Source of the DNA: Mesorhizobium sp. M9A.F.Ca.ET.002.03.1.2
GTDB taxonomy: Bacteria; Pseudomonadota; Alphaproteobacteria; Rhizobiales; Rhizobiaceae
Length of the DNA: 64,000 nt
Assembly (NCBI RefSeq): GCF_003952365.1
Contig: NZ_CP034443.1
Span: forward strand, 737,001 to 801,000
Reading direction: 5' to 3'
The notes beneath the pieces are model-generated. The model was given only the letters and a program-made list of their open reading frames with translations. It made no database searches and was not told where the DNA came from. Made by a program: the position numbers and the translations under genes. Positions 17,793 to 25,035 of this stretch are shown piece by piece; positions within the stretch are counted from its first letter, which is position 1, and each line of letters opens with the position of its first letter.

Positions 17793-17957
17793 ACCCCTTG
17801 CCTGATCGATAGGTCCCCCTAGGGAACCACGGCCAGCACCGTGGCCAAAACCAGCGTCGCCGCGAACGTCAGATTGATGATCCGCGAGACCAGCGGTTTG
17901 CGCAGGAAGCGCGCAAACGCTGCCCCGGCGAGAAGCCACAGAGCATGGATAGCGACG
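17776..17957. repeat. Left copy of the plsC-end/lysE-end direct repeat
   Basis: This stretch contains the last bases of plsC (17776-17792) and a 134-base block (17824-17957) that is nearly identical, with seven differences by eye, to the 3' end of the intact lysE gene at 19332-19465. The two copies stand in the same orientation and bracket the toxin-antitoxin cassette. Confidence 0.85.
17824..17957 (-). pseudogene. Truncated copy of the lysE 3' end
   Basis: Read leftward, this segment encodes the last 45 or so residues of the LysE-type exporter (WLLAGAAFARFLRKPLVSRI and onward to the C-terminus) with no start and no upstream part. It is a remnant created by the duplication that flanks the toxin-antitoxin cassette. 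The intact gene is at 19327-19944. Confidence 0.8.
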
Positions 17958-17964
17958 GCGCAGC

Positions 17965-18036
17965 CTGCCAACGATCTTCGCGACCGGCGTTGCCCTCAAT
18001 CTCGGCAATCCGAAAATGCCGCTGTTTTATATCGGC
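17965..18036 (+). pseudogene. Short relic of a second, unrelated LysE/RhtB-type exporter gene
   Basis: On the plus strand this 72-base stretch reads LPTIFATGVALNLGNPKMPL and then FYIG. It matches the conserved G-x-x-x-N-L-x-N-P-K-x-P-L-F-Y block of the LysE/RhtB amino-acid exporter family. There is no start, and the frame ends at a stop near 18100 after unrelated codons. It is opposite in strand to the neighbouring lysE remnant, so the two relics come from different genes. Confidence 0.6.
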
Positions 18037-18135
18037 ATCGATGAGGTTGATGGCAGGCGTCGGCTAGGCTGCCAGATAGCTGGCTGCGCATCTGGATAGC
18101 GGCGGCCCTTGTCGCACGATGGCAATTTTACTATG

Positions 18136-18154
18136 TTGATAGCATCGCCATCAA
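18136..18154. promoter_or_regulatory. Candidate autoregulatory operator of the toxin-antitoxin pair
   Basis: TTGATAGC-N3-GCCATCAA is a dyad (7 of 8 positions) that ends 20 bases before the antitoxin ATG. A further half-site GCTATCA lies at 18167-18173. Ribbon-helix-helix antitoxins of the FitA/VapB type bind such repeated short sites to repress their own operon. Confidence 0.5.
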
Positions 18155-18174
18155 TTACCCGGAAAAGCTATCAG

Positions 18175-18429
18175 ATGCCCGCCGTCACCATTCGTAACCT
18201 GTCCGAGGAAGCACACCGCGCCCTCAAGGTGCGCGCGGCCCATCATGGTCGTAGCACCGAGGCCGAAATACGCGACATTCTGGAAGCGGCGGTTCGCCCC
18301 GCCAACCGCATTCGTATCGGCTCCGCCTTGTCGGCGTTGAGCCGCGACGCCGGGCTGACCAATGCCGATTTCGAGGCGCTGGAAGAGGGCTGCGACAGGA
18401 CGCCCGCCACGCCGATGAGCTTCGAATGA
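18175..18429 (+). CDS. FitA/VapB-like antitoxin (ribbon-helix-helix)
   Basis: 84 residues. The N-terminal ribbon-helix-helix reads MPAVTIRNLSEEAHRALKVR and AHHGRSTEAEIRDILEAAV, typical of FitA antitoxins of plant-associated alphaproteobacteria. The C-terminal tail should wrap the PIN toxin. The ATG at 18175 is used because the family begins here; a longer in-frame start at 18109 would cover the operator. Its stop overlaps the toxin start by four bases (ATGA). Confidence 0.9.
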   Translation: MPAVTIRNLSEEAHRALKVRAAHHGRSTEAEIRDILEAAVRPANRIRIGSALSALSRDAGLTNADFEALEEGCDRTPATPMSFE

Positions 18430-18848
18430 TCGTTCTGGACACGAATGTCGTCTCCGAGGCGATGAAGCCAGAGCCGGCCCCCATCGTTCGCGGCTGGCTG
18501 GACGAGCAGGCTGCTGAAACCCTCTATCTCTCCAGCGTGACCATCGCCGAACTGCTGTTCGGCACCGGTGCGCTACCTGATGGGCGACGCAAGCAGAAGC
18601 TCGCGACGACGCTAGACGGGCTTCTCGGCCTCTTCGACGGCAGAATCCTCCCTTTCGATACAGATGCCGCCCGTCATTATGCCGACCTGGCCGTCGCAGC
18701 CCACAACGCGGGCAAGGGTTTTCCCACGCCCAACGGATATATCGCGGCCATCGCGACGGCCCACGGCTTCGCGGTTGCGACCCGCGACGCCAGTGCCTTC
18801 ATTGCGGCAGGCGTCCCGGTGATTGACCCTTGGAAGCCCGGACACTGA
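18426..18848 (+). CDS. FitB/VapC-like PIN-domain toxin
   Basis: 140 residues with the PIN fold: first acidic residue in MIVLDTNVVSEAMKP (Asp5), Glu in TIAELLFGTG, and the late Asp region ATRDASAF. PIN toxins are Mg-dependent RNases neutralised by the cognate antitoxin. The usual Asp in the D-G-x-I-A-A-I-A block is Asn here (PTPNGYIAAIATAHG), which would weaken metal binding, so the toxin may be attenuated. Translationally coupled to the antitoxin. Located in a cassette bracketed by a plsC/lysE duplication. Confidence 0.9.
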   Translation: MIVLDTNVVSEAMKPEPAPIVRGWLDEQAAETLYLSSVTIAELLFGTGALPDGRRKQKLATTLDGLLGLFDGRILPFDTDAARHYADLAVAAHNAGKGFPTPNGYIAAIATAHGFAVATRDASAFIAAGVPVIDPWKPGH

Positions 18849-18864
18849 GGGCCGCGTTTTGACG

Positions 18865-19117
18865 ATGGAAACCACGATCCTATTGCTGCTGATCGGCTTC
18901 GGGGCCGGTTTTTACATCCGGGGCCTGCGTGCAAGGACCGAAGCCGCGAACACGAAAACGCCACGCCGATGCGCTCGATCAACAGATCGGCACACTCCAG
19001 CGCGAGATCGTCGCGATGCACAACACCGGATCCCGAAGACTGGGCGAGGTTGCCCGCCGCAAGCGCTTCTTCGAGGAAAACGACATTTCTGACGTCGAGG
19101 AAGGGGCAGGACCATGA
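18865..19117 (+). pseudogene. Frameshifted small membrane/coiled-coil protein
   Basis: Frame one from ATG 18865 gives METTILLLLIGFGAGFYIRG, a membrane helix followed by basic residues. A second frame, open up to 19117, gives the coiled-coil sequence RHADALDQQIGTLQREIVAM and ends DISDVEEGAGP. Together they read as one plausible protein of about 80 residues with a single-base shift near 18950-18965. Alternatively these are two small genes. No family is recognised. It lies directly after the toxin gene. Confidence 0.45.
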
Positions 19118-19251
19118 GTTGGGACCGTTGCGGCCAACTTCTGACGGAACGGTGCTGTCAACGCCGGGAAGCCGGAAGCTACACCAGCCTGATCGAGGCC
19201 GAGGATGGCGAAGATCACAACCTAATCTGGTCCCGCCGCAACGGCGACTGA
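19114..19251 (+). CDS. Small hypothetical protein, 45 residues
   Basis: The ATG at 19114 overlaps the preceding stop as ATGA, suggesting coupling to the broken gene upstream. The product is MSWDRCGQLLTERCCQRREA followed by an acidic tail that ends WSRRNGD. It has three cysteines and no recognisable domain. Overlap and position are the only support. Confidence 0.35.
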   Translation: MSWDRCGQLLTERCCQRREAGSYTSLIEAEDGEDHNLIWSRRNGD

Positions 19252-19295
19252 GGCCAGAACCTCAGGAAGTCCTGCTCGGCCGAGCGGTCTGGCTT

Positions 19296-19465
19296 CCGAT
19301 ACCCCCGGCCTGACCGGCAAAGATGCTTACCGAACCACGGCCAGCACCGTGGCCAAAACCAGTGTCGCTGCGAACGTCAGATTGATGATTCGCGAAGCCA
19401 GCGGCTTGCGCAGGAAGCGCGCAAACGCTGCCCCGGCGAGAAGCCACAGAGCATGGATGGCGACG
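19296..19465. repeat. Right copy of the plsC-end/lysE-end direct repeat
   Basis: CCGATACCCCCGGCCTGA at 19296 is a near-copy of the final bases of plsC, and 19332-19465 is the true 3' end of lysE. The order plsC-end then lysE-end is the same as at 17776-17957. Between the copies lie the second LysE relic, the toxin-antitoxin pair and two small genes. Confidence 0.85.
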
Positions 19466-19944
19466 ATCATCACGGCAAGGACCGCCAGCTTGAGCCCTGC
19501 GTCGAGCTCACTGGCGGATGACGTGCCGGCGAATACGGCGGCAATCGCCACATAGGCTTTTGGGTTCGCGACAGCCAGAAGAAACCCGCCCAGGAACGTG
19601 GGAAGTGCCGCCCCGCCGGCACGCGCCGCCACAGGCGGAGCCGTTGCTATCTTGAATGCGAGGTAGAGGATGTAGGCTGCGGATGCCACAGCCAGGAGCG
19701 GTGCGAGGTTCGGCACGGAAGCAAGCATGGCCGTGATGCCCGTCGCCACGACCAGAAGCACGGCGACCGTGCCAAGAACAATGCCTGAGGCGTAGCGGAG
19801 CGAATCGCGCAGACCAAAGGCGGCACCAACCGCGGTGACGCTTATCGTCGCCGGCCCCGGACTGCCCATGACGACCGCCGATGCCAGGACAAGCGAGAGC
19901 AATTGCTGCCATAGGTACGGATGGGAAAAAACCTGTCCGGCCAT
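19327..19944 (-). CDS. LysE/RhtB-family amino-acid exporter
   Basis: 205 residues with six hydrophobic segments. The family block SPGPATISVTAVGAAFGLRD is near residue 30 and NPKAYVAIAAVF near residue 125. Members export basic or neutral amino acids or homoserine lactones across the inner membrane; the substrate here is unknown. The gene is convergent to plsC in the inferred ancestral order, and its 3' end is duplicated at 17824-17957. Confidence 0.9.
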   Translation of the reverse strand: MAGQVFSHPYLWQQLLSLVLASAVVMGSPGPATISVTAVGAAFGLRDSLRYASGIVLGTVAVLLVVATGITAMLASVPNLAPLLAVASAAYILYLAFKIATAPPVAARAGGAALPTFLGGFLLAVANPKAYVAIAAVFAGTSSASELDAGLKLAVLAVMIVAIHALWLLAGAAFARFLRKPLASRIINLTFAATLVLATVLAVVR

Positions 19945-20087
19945 TGGATACCAGTATCCTACCGCGATGGGTCCGATGGTAGGGTAGGCAGATCAGGGGG
20001 TCTTGAACGATTGTGCGGGAAGCCCTCCGGCGCAGACCGCGCACGCGGTTGGCTGCTGTCTGAGCAGCCAACCGCTTCGCACAGCTT

Positions 20088-21035
20088 CTACACACTCGCG
20101 CTGTCGAGTTCGGCGATGTCGTCCGCACTGAGCTTCAGCGATGCGGCGCGGACGAGGCTGTCGACCTGGTCCAGCGTCGTGGCGCTGGCGATCGGCGCCG
20201 TGGCGCCGGGCCGCGCGATCACCCAGGCAAGCGCCACTTCCGCCTGCTTGGCCAAGTGGCGCGCCGACACGGCGTCGAGTGCTGCCAGGATGCGCATGCC
20301 GCGCGCATTGAGGTAGTCCTTCGCGTCGTCGCCACGCGCGCTTTTGCCGAGATCGGCATCGCTGCGGTACTTGCCGCTCAAAAACCCCTTGGCGAGGCTG
20401 AAATAGGTGATGACGCCGATATCCTCGGCCATGCACAGATCGCGGAGCGGCCCGTCGAAGGAGGCGCGATCGTAGAGATTGTATTCCGGCTGCAGCACCG
20501 CATAGCGCGGCAGGCCGCGCAGGCTTGCCACATCGAGCGCGGCGCGCAACTGGCCGGCATCGAGATTGGAGGCGCCGACGTGGCGGATCTTGCCTTTGGC
20601 GAGCAGCATCTGGTAGGCACCAAGCGTTTCCTCGTAGGGGATGGTCGGATCCGGCCAGTGCGACAGATAGAGATCGACGACATCGGTCTGCAGCCGCCTC
20701 AGCGACGCATCGATGGCCTTTTCGATATAGGCGGCGGAGAGGTCTTTCCTGCCCTGCCCCATATCCGACCCGACCTTGGTGACAACCACGACTTCGTCGC
20801 GGTTGCCACGGCTCTTCATCCATTTGCCGATGATGATTTCGGATTCGCCGCCCTCGTTGCCGGGCACCCAGCGCGAATAGGAATCGGCAGTGTCGATGGC
20901 GTTGAGGCCCGCGCCGACGAACCGGTCGAGCAGGTCGAAAGAAGTTTTCTCGTCGGCCGTCCAGCCGAAGACGTTGCCGCCCAAAACCAGCGGCGCGATG
21001 GACAGGTCGGTTTGACCGAGACGACGTTTCTGCAA
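20088..21035 (-). CDS. Aldo/keto reductase
   Basis: 315 residues, TIM-barrel NADPH-dependent oxidoreductase. The catalytic Asp and Tyr are in NAIDTADSYSRWVPGNEGGE, the Lys in VVVVTKVGSDMG and the His in VVDLYLSHWPDP. Cofactor residues follow near the C-terminus (APIASATTLDQVDSLV). The substrate is unknown. It lies on the minus strand between lysE and the GlxA-like regulator gene, within the accessory interval that separates plsC from chaC. Confidence 0.92.
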   Translation of the reverse strand: MQKRRLGQTDLSIAPLVLGGNVFGWTADEKTSFDLLDRFVGAGLNAIDTADSYSRWVPGNEGGESEIIIGKWMKSRGNRDEVVVVTKVGSDMGQGRKDLSAAYIEKAIDASLRRLQTDVVDLYLSHWPDPTIPYEETLGAYQMLLAKGKIRHVGASNLDAGQLRAALDVASLRGLPRYAVLQPEYNLYDRASFDGPLRDLCMAEDIGVITYFSLAKGFLSGKYRSDADLGKSARGDDAKDYLNARGMRILAALDAVSARHLAKQAEVALAWVIARPGATAPIASATTLDQVDSLVRAASLKLSADDIAELDSASV

Positions 21036-21187
21036 GACTGATCTCCGTGGGGAATGGAAGGAACGGGCGAAAAGCCCTCGCCTAACCTAGGTCTTACCGC
21101 GCCGAGGTCAAAGGCCTGGCCGTCCTTTCGGGCGGACCAGTGCTTCACAAGGCCGCGACGCGCCGCGCTCCGCGTTCCAGCCGATGT

Positions 21188-22162
21188 CTACTGGCTCTGG
21201 CGCCGGTATTCGCCAGGCGGCAGTCCGACCATGCGGTTGAAAAGCCGGCTGAATGACGCCGTATCCCGGTATCCGACCTGGTAACATATCTCCGCGATGC
21301 CGAGCTTGGTGCTTTCAAGAAGTGTTTTCGCGACCTCGAGGCGCCGGTCTTGAATCCATCGGCCGGGAGTGGTGTGCAATTCATCGGAAAACCGGCGCGC
21401 CAACGTTCGCGGCGACAGGCCGAGCTGCGCTCCAAGGAAGGCAAGGTCAAGCGCTCCGAGCTGTTTTCTGGACAGGGCTTCGAGCCTGTCGCGGAACGGC
21501 TCTTGCGAAGGCAGCAGATCGGTGAGCGGGAACTCGTAGGGCGTCTGGATCTGCCGCGACGGCGGCAGCACCAGCAGTTTGCGAACCAGGCGCTCCTCTT
21601 TAGCGAAGCCGAGATCCCTGAGCAGCGCCTTGCCAAGCTCCAGGCCTGAAAAACCACCGCCGCAAGTGTAGATCCGCCCGTCCCCGATCAGGACACGTGA
21701 AGCGTCCCAACGCACTTTCGGAAAGCGGCGCTGAGCATCCGCCTTCAGCCACCAGGAGATCGTCGCGCGTTTTCGGTCAAGAAGACCGGCATCAGCCAAG
21801 AAATAACCGGCCCCGCAATGCGCGGCGACGATGGCGCCGTCGCGTTGCGCGCTTGCGATAAGCGGCGCGGCGTGGCGGCTCTCTTCCTCCAGCGCGGCAA
21901 CAAGCTCCGGGATTTGCATGCCGGGCATGGCCAGGAGGATCAGCAGGTCCATGCGCTGCGAGGGTTCGTGTCTGGTGTGAAAGGAAATTCCAGGCGTCGT
22001 CGTGGCGTCGGCCTGCCGCGCCACGAATTCGAAGGAAATCGCCGGCGCGCCGCGAATGATGTTCACCAGCTCGAACATTTCGACAAGCGTCGCGGCAACG
22101 GCCGAATAGAAGGTCGACGGCAGCCAGATCACGGCGTGGAGGGGGCGGTTGTCCAAGATCAC
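21188..22162 (-). CDS. GlxA-type AraC-family regulator with DJ-1/PfpI domain
   Basis: 324 residues. Residues 1-180 form a DJ-1/PfpI-like domain (LILLAMPG early on, nucleophile-type AHCGAGYFLADAGLLD), and residues 210-320 an AraC helix-turn-helix pair (LGLSPRTLARRFSDELH and LGIAEICYQVGYRDTASFSR). Such proteins are activators that sense small metabolites. The start is GTG (22162) preceded by GAAGGA. It is divergent from the oxidoreductase at 22331 with a 168-bp AT-rich gap, so that gene is its likely target. Confidence 0.9.
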   Translation of the reverse strand: MILDNRPLHAVIWLPSTFYSAVAATLVEMFELVNIIRGAPAISFEFVARQADATTTPGISFHTRHEPSQRMDLLILLAMPGMQIPELVAALEEESRHAAPLIASAQRDGAIVAAHCGAGYFLADAGLLDRKRATISWWLKADAQRRFPKVRWDASRVLIGDGRIYTCGGGFSGLELGKALLRDLGFAKEERLVRKLLVLPPSRQIQTPYEFPLTDLLPSQEPFRDRLEALSRKQLGALDLAFLGAQLGLSPRTLARRFSDELHTTPGRWIQDRRLEVAKTLLESTKLGIAEICYQVGYRDTASFSRLFNRMVGLPPGEYRRQSQ

Positions 22163-22330
22163 ATCCTTCGAACAGGCAATATGGCAATTTTAGCATATAG
22201 ATTGTCAAATCTGCCAATTCCGATTTGTGCCGGCGGCCTTAGGTTCCGCGATGCCGATGAAAACGTCGGTGCAAGCAATCTGGTCACGTCCAGGCTGCTT
22301 GCCCCAGATCGCCCGTTATTGGAGACCGCC

Positions 22331-23311
22331 ATGAAAGCAATCGTGTTCGACGCAATCGGCTCCCCGCGGGACGTGCTCTATCTGGACGACGTTCCCGTTC
22401 CGCGAATTGGCGACGGCGAGGTGCTGGTCAGGATGGTCTCCGCCTCGGTCAATCCTGGCGACTTTCTGTTCATCCAGAACCTCTATCCCGAACCGAAGAA
22501 GCCGCATTTTCCCCGGCAGATCGCCGGAAACCATGGCGCCGGCATTGTCGAGGCCGTGGGCGCGAACGTCGCCTTGAACCCGGGCACGCTCGTCGCATTC
22601 AGCTACTACAACAGCTGGGCCGAATATGCGGCCGTTCCGGCCGAATGGCTGATCCCGCTGCCCGCCGACTATCCGGTCGAACGTGCCGGGCAGATGGTGA
22701 ACCCCATCACCGCCTGGGACCTGCTGGCGGATTCCCGTGTGCAGCCCGGACAGTGGCTGGCCGTCACGGCCGGCTATTCGTCGGTTTCGACGATGGTAAT
22801 GCAATTCGCCCAACGGCGCGGCATCAACGTGATCGCGCTGGTGCGACGCGCTTACAACAGGCTGGACCTGAAGGCGCTTGGTGCCACAGCCATCCTCGAT
22901 CTGTCGGGTTTGACGGTCGGCATAAGGGAAGCGGTCATGGACATGACCGACGGCGCCGAGCTGAACGGGATCATCGATAATGTCGGCGGCCCCGCCAGTG
23001 GCGAATTGATCCGCACCCTCGCGATGGGCGGTCAGATGATCATCAATGGCGGTATGAGCACCGAGCGTTTCGAACTGCACAATTTCGACGTGCTGCTGAG
23101 CGGCGTCGAGATCAGGGCAAATATCTACCGCTACTTCTTTTCGCCGCCTGTCGAAGCCGACCGACCAGTGTTGCACGAGATTGTCGACATCTTCGGCCAA
23201 TCCGATTTCCATGTCCCTGTCGGCGGCATCCATCCGCTGGCGGAGTTCGAGCTCGCTGTGACAAACAGTCTGGATCGCGCGGATCTCGGAAAGCAGATTT
23301 TCAGGATGTAG
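22331..23311 (+). CDS. Medium-chain dehydrogenase/quinone oxidoreductase-like protein
   Basis: 326 residues. The N-terminal GroES-like domain begins MKAIVFDAIGSPRDVLYLDD, and an NAD(P)H-binding Rossmann part follows (VTAGYSSVSTMVMQFAQRRG, then LVRRAYNRLDLKALGATAIL). The Cys/His zinc ligands of alcohol dehydrogenases are missing, so it belongs with the zinc-free quinone/enoyl reductase group. Substrate unknown. Divergent from the GlxA-type regulator that probably controls it. It ends 16 bp before the convergent chaC gene. Confidence 0.87.
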   Translation: MKAIVFDAIGSPRDVLYLDDVPVPRIGDGEVLVRMVSASVNPGDFLFIQNLYPEPKKPHFPRQIAGNHGAGIVEAVGANVALNPGTLVAFSYYNSWAEYAAVPAEWLIPLPADYPVERAGQMVNPITAWDLLADSRVQPGQWLAVTAGYSSVSTMVMQFAQRRGINVIALVRRAYNRLDLKALGATAILDLSGLTVGIREAVMDMTDGAELNGIIDNVGGPASGELIRTLAMGGQMIINGGMSTERFELHNFDVLLSGVEIRANIYRYFFSPPVEADRPVLHEIVDIFGQSDFHVPVGGIHPLAEFELAVTNSLDRADLGKQIFRM

Positions 23312-23326
23312 CTGGGCAACAAGAGA

Positions 23327-23860
23327 TCACGATCCGATCCGTTTCGCCACCTCTTCCAGCCAGTGATCGCGGATCCCCAGCGCCTCGAGGTGCTCCAGCG
23401 TGCTGGACACGTAGTCCTCGTTCTTTCCCGACAGGCCGACGGCGCCGCGAACGACGGTCGCCGCATCGGCCGCATCGAGCGCGCCGGCATATTGCTCGTG
23501 GCTACGGTCGACGACATAGGCGACCGCCAAGGCCATCTCGCACCCACCCTTATCGTCACCGTCGAGGCGAATGCTAAGCATGCGCTCGACATAGACATTG
23601 GTGACCAGCTCGCGCTCGCGCAGATAGGTGATGACCTCGTTGCGCAGATCGCCGGGAACGCGGAAAGCCAGCCCGATGCAGGAGCCGCCACGATCGAGGC
23701 CGAGCACCAGGCCGGGCCGTTCGCGCGTGCCGCGATGCACGAACGAGTAAACGCACAGCGACCGGCGGTAGCCGTGAAGGCGGGCGCGGCGCGTCTCGAC
23801 ATGCGCGAATCCCGGCCGCCAGATCAGCGAACCGTAGCCAAAAACCCAAAAATCGCCCAT
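23327..23860 (-). CDS. ChaC-type gamma-glutamylcyclotransferase
   Basis: 177 residues, cytoplasmic. The substrate loop is DFWVFGYGSLIWRPGFAHVE at the start, and the catalytic Glu region (LSGKNEDYVSSTLEHLEALG) lies near residue 145. Enzymes of this type cleave glutathione to 5-oxoproline and Cys-Gly. Its place between plsC and the DUF2125 gene is usual in rhizobia; here the region before it carries the accessory insert. Confidence 0.9.
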   Translation of the reverse strand: MGDFWVFGYGSLIWRPGFAHVETRRARLHGYRRSLCVYSFVHRGTRERPGLVLGLDRGGSCIGLAFRVPGDLRNEVITYLRERELVTNVYVERMLSIRLDGDDKGGCEMALAVAYVVDRSHEQYAGALDAADAATVVRGAVGLSGKNEDYVSSTLEHLEALGIRDHWLEEVAKRIGS

Positions 23861-23982
23861 ATCGCCAAGCCTGATTGCAGCACCGCACCGGAATCGGTGT
23901 TTTCTTCGACCCGCCTCCGTCTATCTGTTGTTGCCGGAAACGACAGCCCGCCCGCAACACTCGCGTTAACGAAAGCTGCAGC

Positions 23983-24981
23983 ATGACGTCAAGTGACGAG
24001 CGCCCGCCGAATTTTCGCCGCCGCCTCCTCTGGCTTGGCGCTTTCATCGTGGTGCTGTTCGGCCTCTACAGCGCCGGCTGGTTCTACCTGGCAGACAAGG
24101 TCAAGAGCGAAGCCGACAAAGCAGTGGCCGAGCTCAACGGCAATGGCATCGAGGCGGACTGCGCCAATCTCACGATCAGCGGCTATCCGCTGAGCTTCGC
24201 CGTCTCCTGCGACAGTCTGGCTTATCAGGACGACACCAGGAACGTCGCCGCCTCGCTCGGCAGCCTCAACGCAGTCACGCACGTCACCCAGATCCTGTCG
24301 CCTGGCGCCGACCTGCGGGGGCCGCTCAGGACCTCCGTTCCGGGGATGGCGCCGCTGTGGATCGACTGGGACACGCTGCGAGCGAACGTGAAACTGTCCT
24401 GGCCGCTGCCCCGGCGCGTTTCACTGGAGGCCGAGGGCCTGTCCGCCCAGACCGATCCGGCGGACGGCACAGACCCGGTCGAGCTGTTCAGCGCCGGGAC
24501 GGCGGCCGGACAGCTGCATCCGAATGGCCAGGACATCGACTATGCCGGGAGTTTTACCGATCTCGAAATCGACCCGCAGGCGATCGATGGCCGCGTGTTG
24601 CCGCCGCTCGACGGCGGCGGCGATGTGACGCTGAAGAACGGCGTGGCGCTGATCAAGACCCAGCCAAGGAGCCTGCGCGGCCAGGCTGTCGACATCGGCA
24701 AGCTCGATCTGTCGTCGGGAACCGCGCGCATCACCGTTTCCGGCCCGGTGTCGGTCGATGCCGACGGGCTGATCGACGCTGATCTGATGATCAAGCTCAG
24801 CGACCCGAAGGCCGTTGCGGCAATTCTCGGCAAGGCCATCCCCGAGCAGAAGAGCCAGATCAAAACGGGCTTTTCCGGATTGGCGCTGCTTGGCAACGAA
24901 CCGTCGATGCCCCTCAAGATCGTCAAGGGCAAGGCCTCGCTCGGTTTCATCCCGCTGGGCAAGATCAAGCCGGTCGATTAA
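23983..24981 (+). CDS. DUF2125 domain protein, membrane-anchored
   Basis: 332 residues. A signal-anchor helix (LLWLGAFIVVLFGLYSAGWF) is followed by a large periplasmic beta-rich domain (VAELNGNGIEADCANLTISG, then SGYPLSFAVSCDSLAYQDD) characteristic of DUF2125. The family is restricted to alphaproteobacteria and has no assigned function; an envelope role is likely from the export signal. The start is the ATG before TSSDERPP; earlier in-frame codons encode no family sequence. It sits upstream of the PfkB kinase gene. Confidence 0.85.
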   Translation: MTSSDERPPNFRRRLLWLGAFIVVLFGLYSAGWFYLADKVKSEADKAVAELNGNGIEADCANLTISGYPLSFAVSCDSLAYQDDTRNVAASLGSLNAVTHVTQILSPGADLRGPLRTSVPGMAPLWIDWDTLRANVKLSWPLPRRVSLEAEGLSAQTDPADGTDPVELFSAGTAAGQLHPNGQDIDYAGSFTDLEIDPQAIDGRVLPPLDGGGDVTLKNGVALIKTQPRSLRGQAVDIGKLDLSSGTARITVSGPVSVDADGLIDADLMIKLSDPKAVAAILGKAIPEQKSQIKTGFSGLALLGNEPSMPLKIVKGKASLGFIPLGKIKPVD

Positions 24982-25020
24982 ACCATGATCCCGAACGTTC
25001 GGTTCGGAAAAGATCATGGT
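24982..25020. repeat. Palindromic repeat ACCATGATC...GATCATGGT
   Basis: Perfect 9-bp arms (24982-24990 and 25012-25020) enclose CCGAAC-N-GTTCGG-like sequence. It begins at the stop codon of the DUF2125 gene and ends 15 bp before the PfkB gene. A related copy with arms GACCAGGATC/GATCATGGTC follows accA at 51461, showing a dispersed family. Confidence 0.7.
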
Positions 25021-25035
25021 CAAACAGGAAGATAG

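Noticed and set aside
22199..22212. AGATT-GTCA-AATCT dyad between the GlxA-type regulator and the oxidoreductase as its operator
   Set aside because: Arms are only five bases and AT-rich; too weak to claim, though the divergent gap probably contains an operator.
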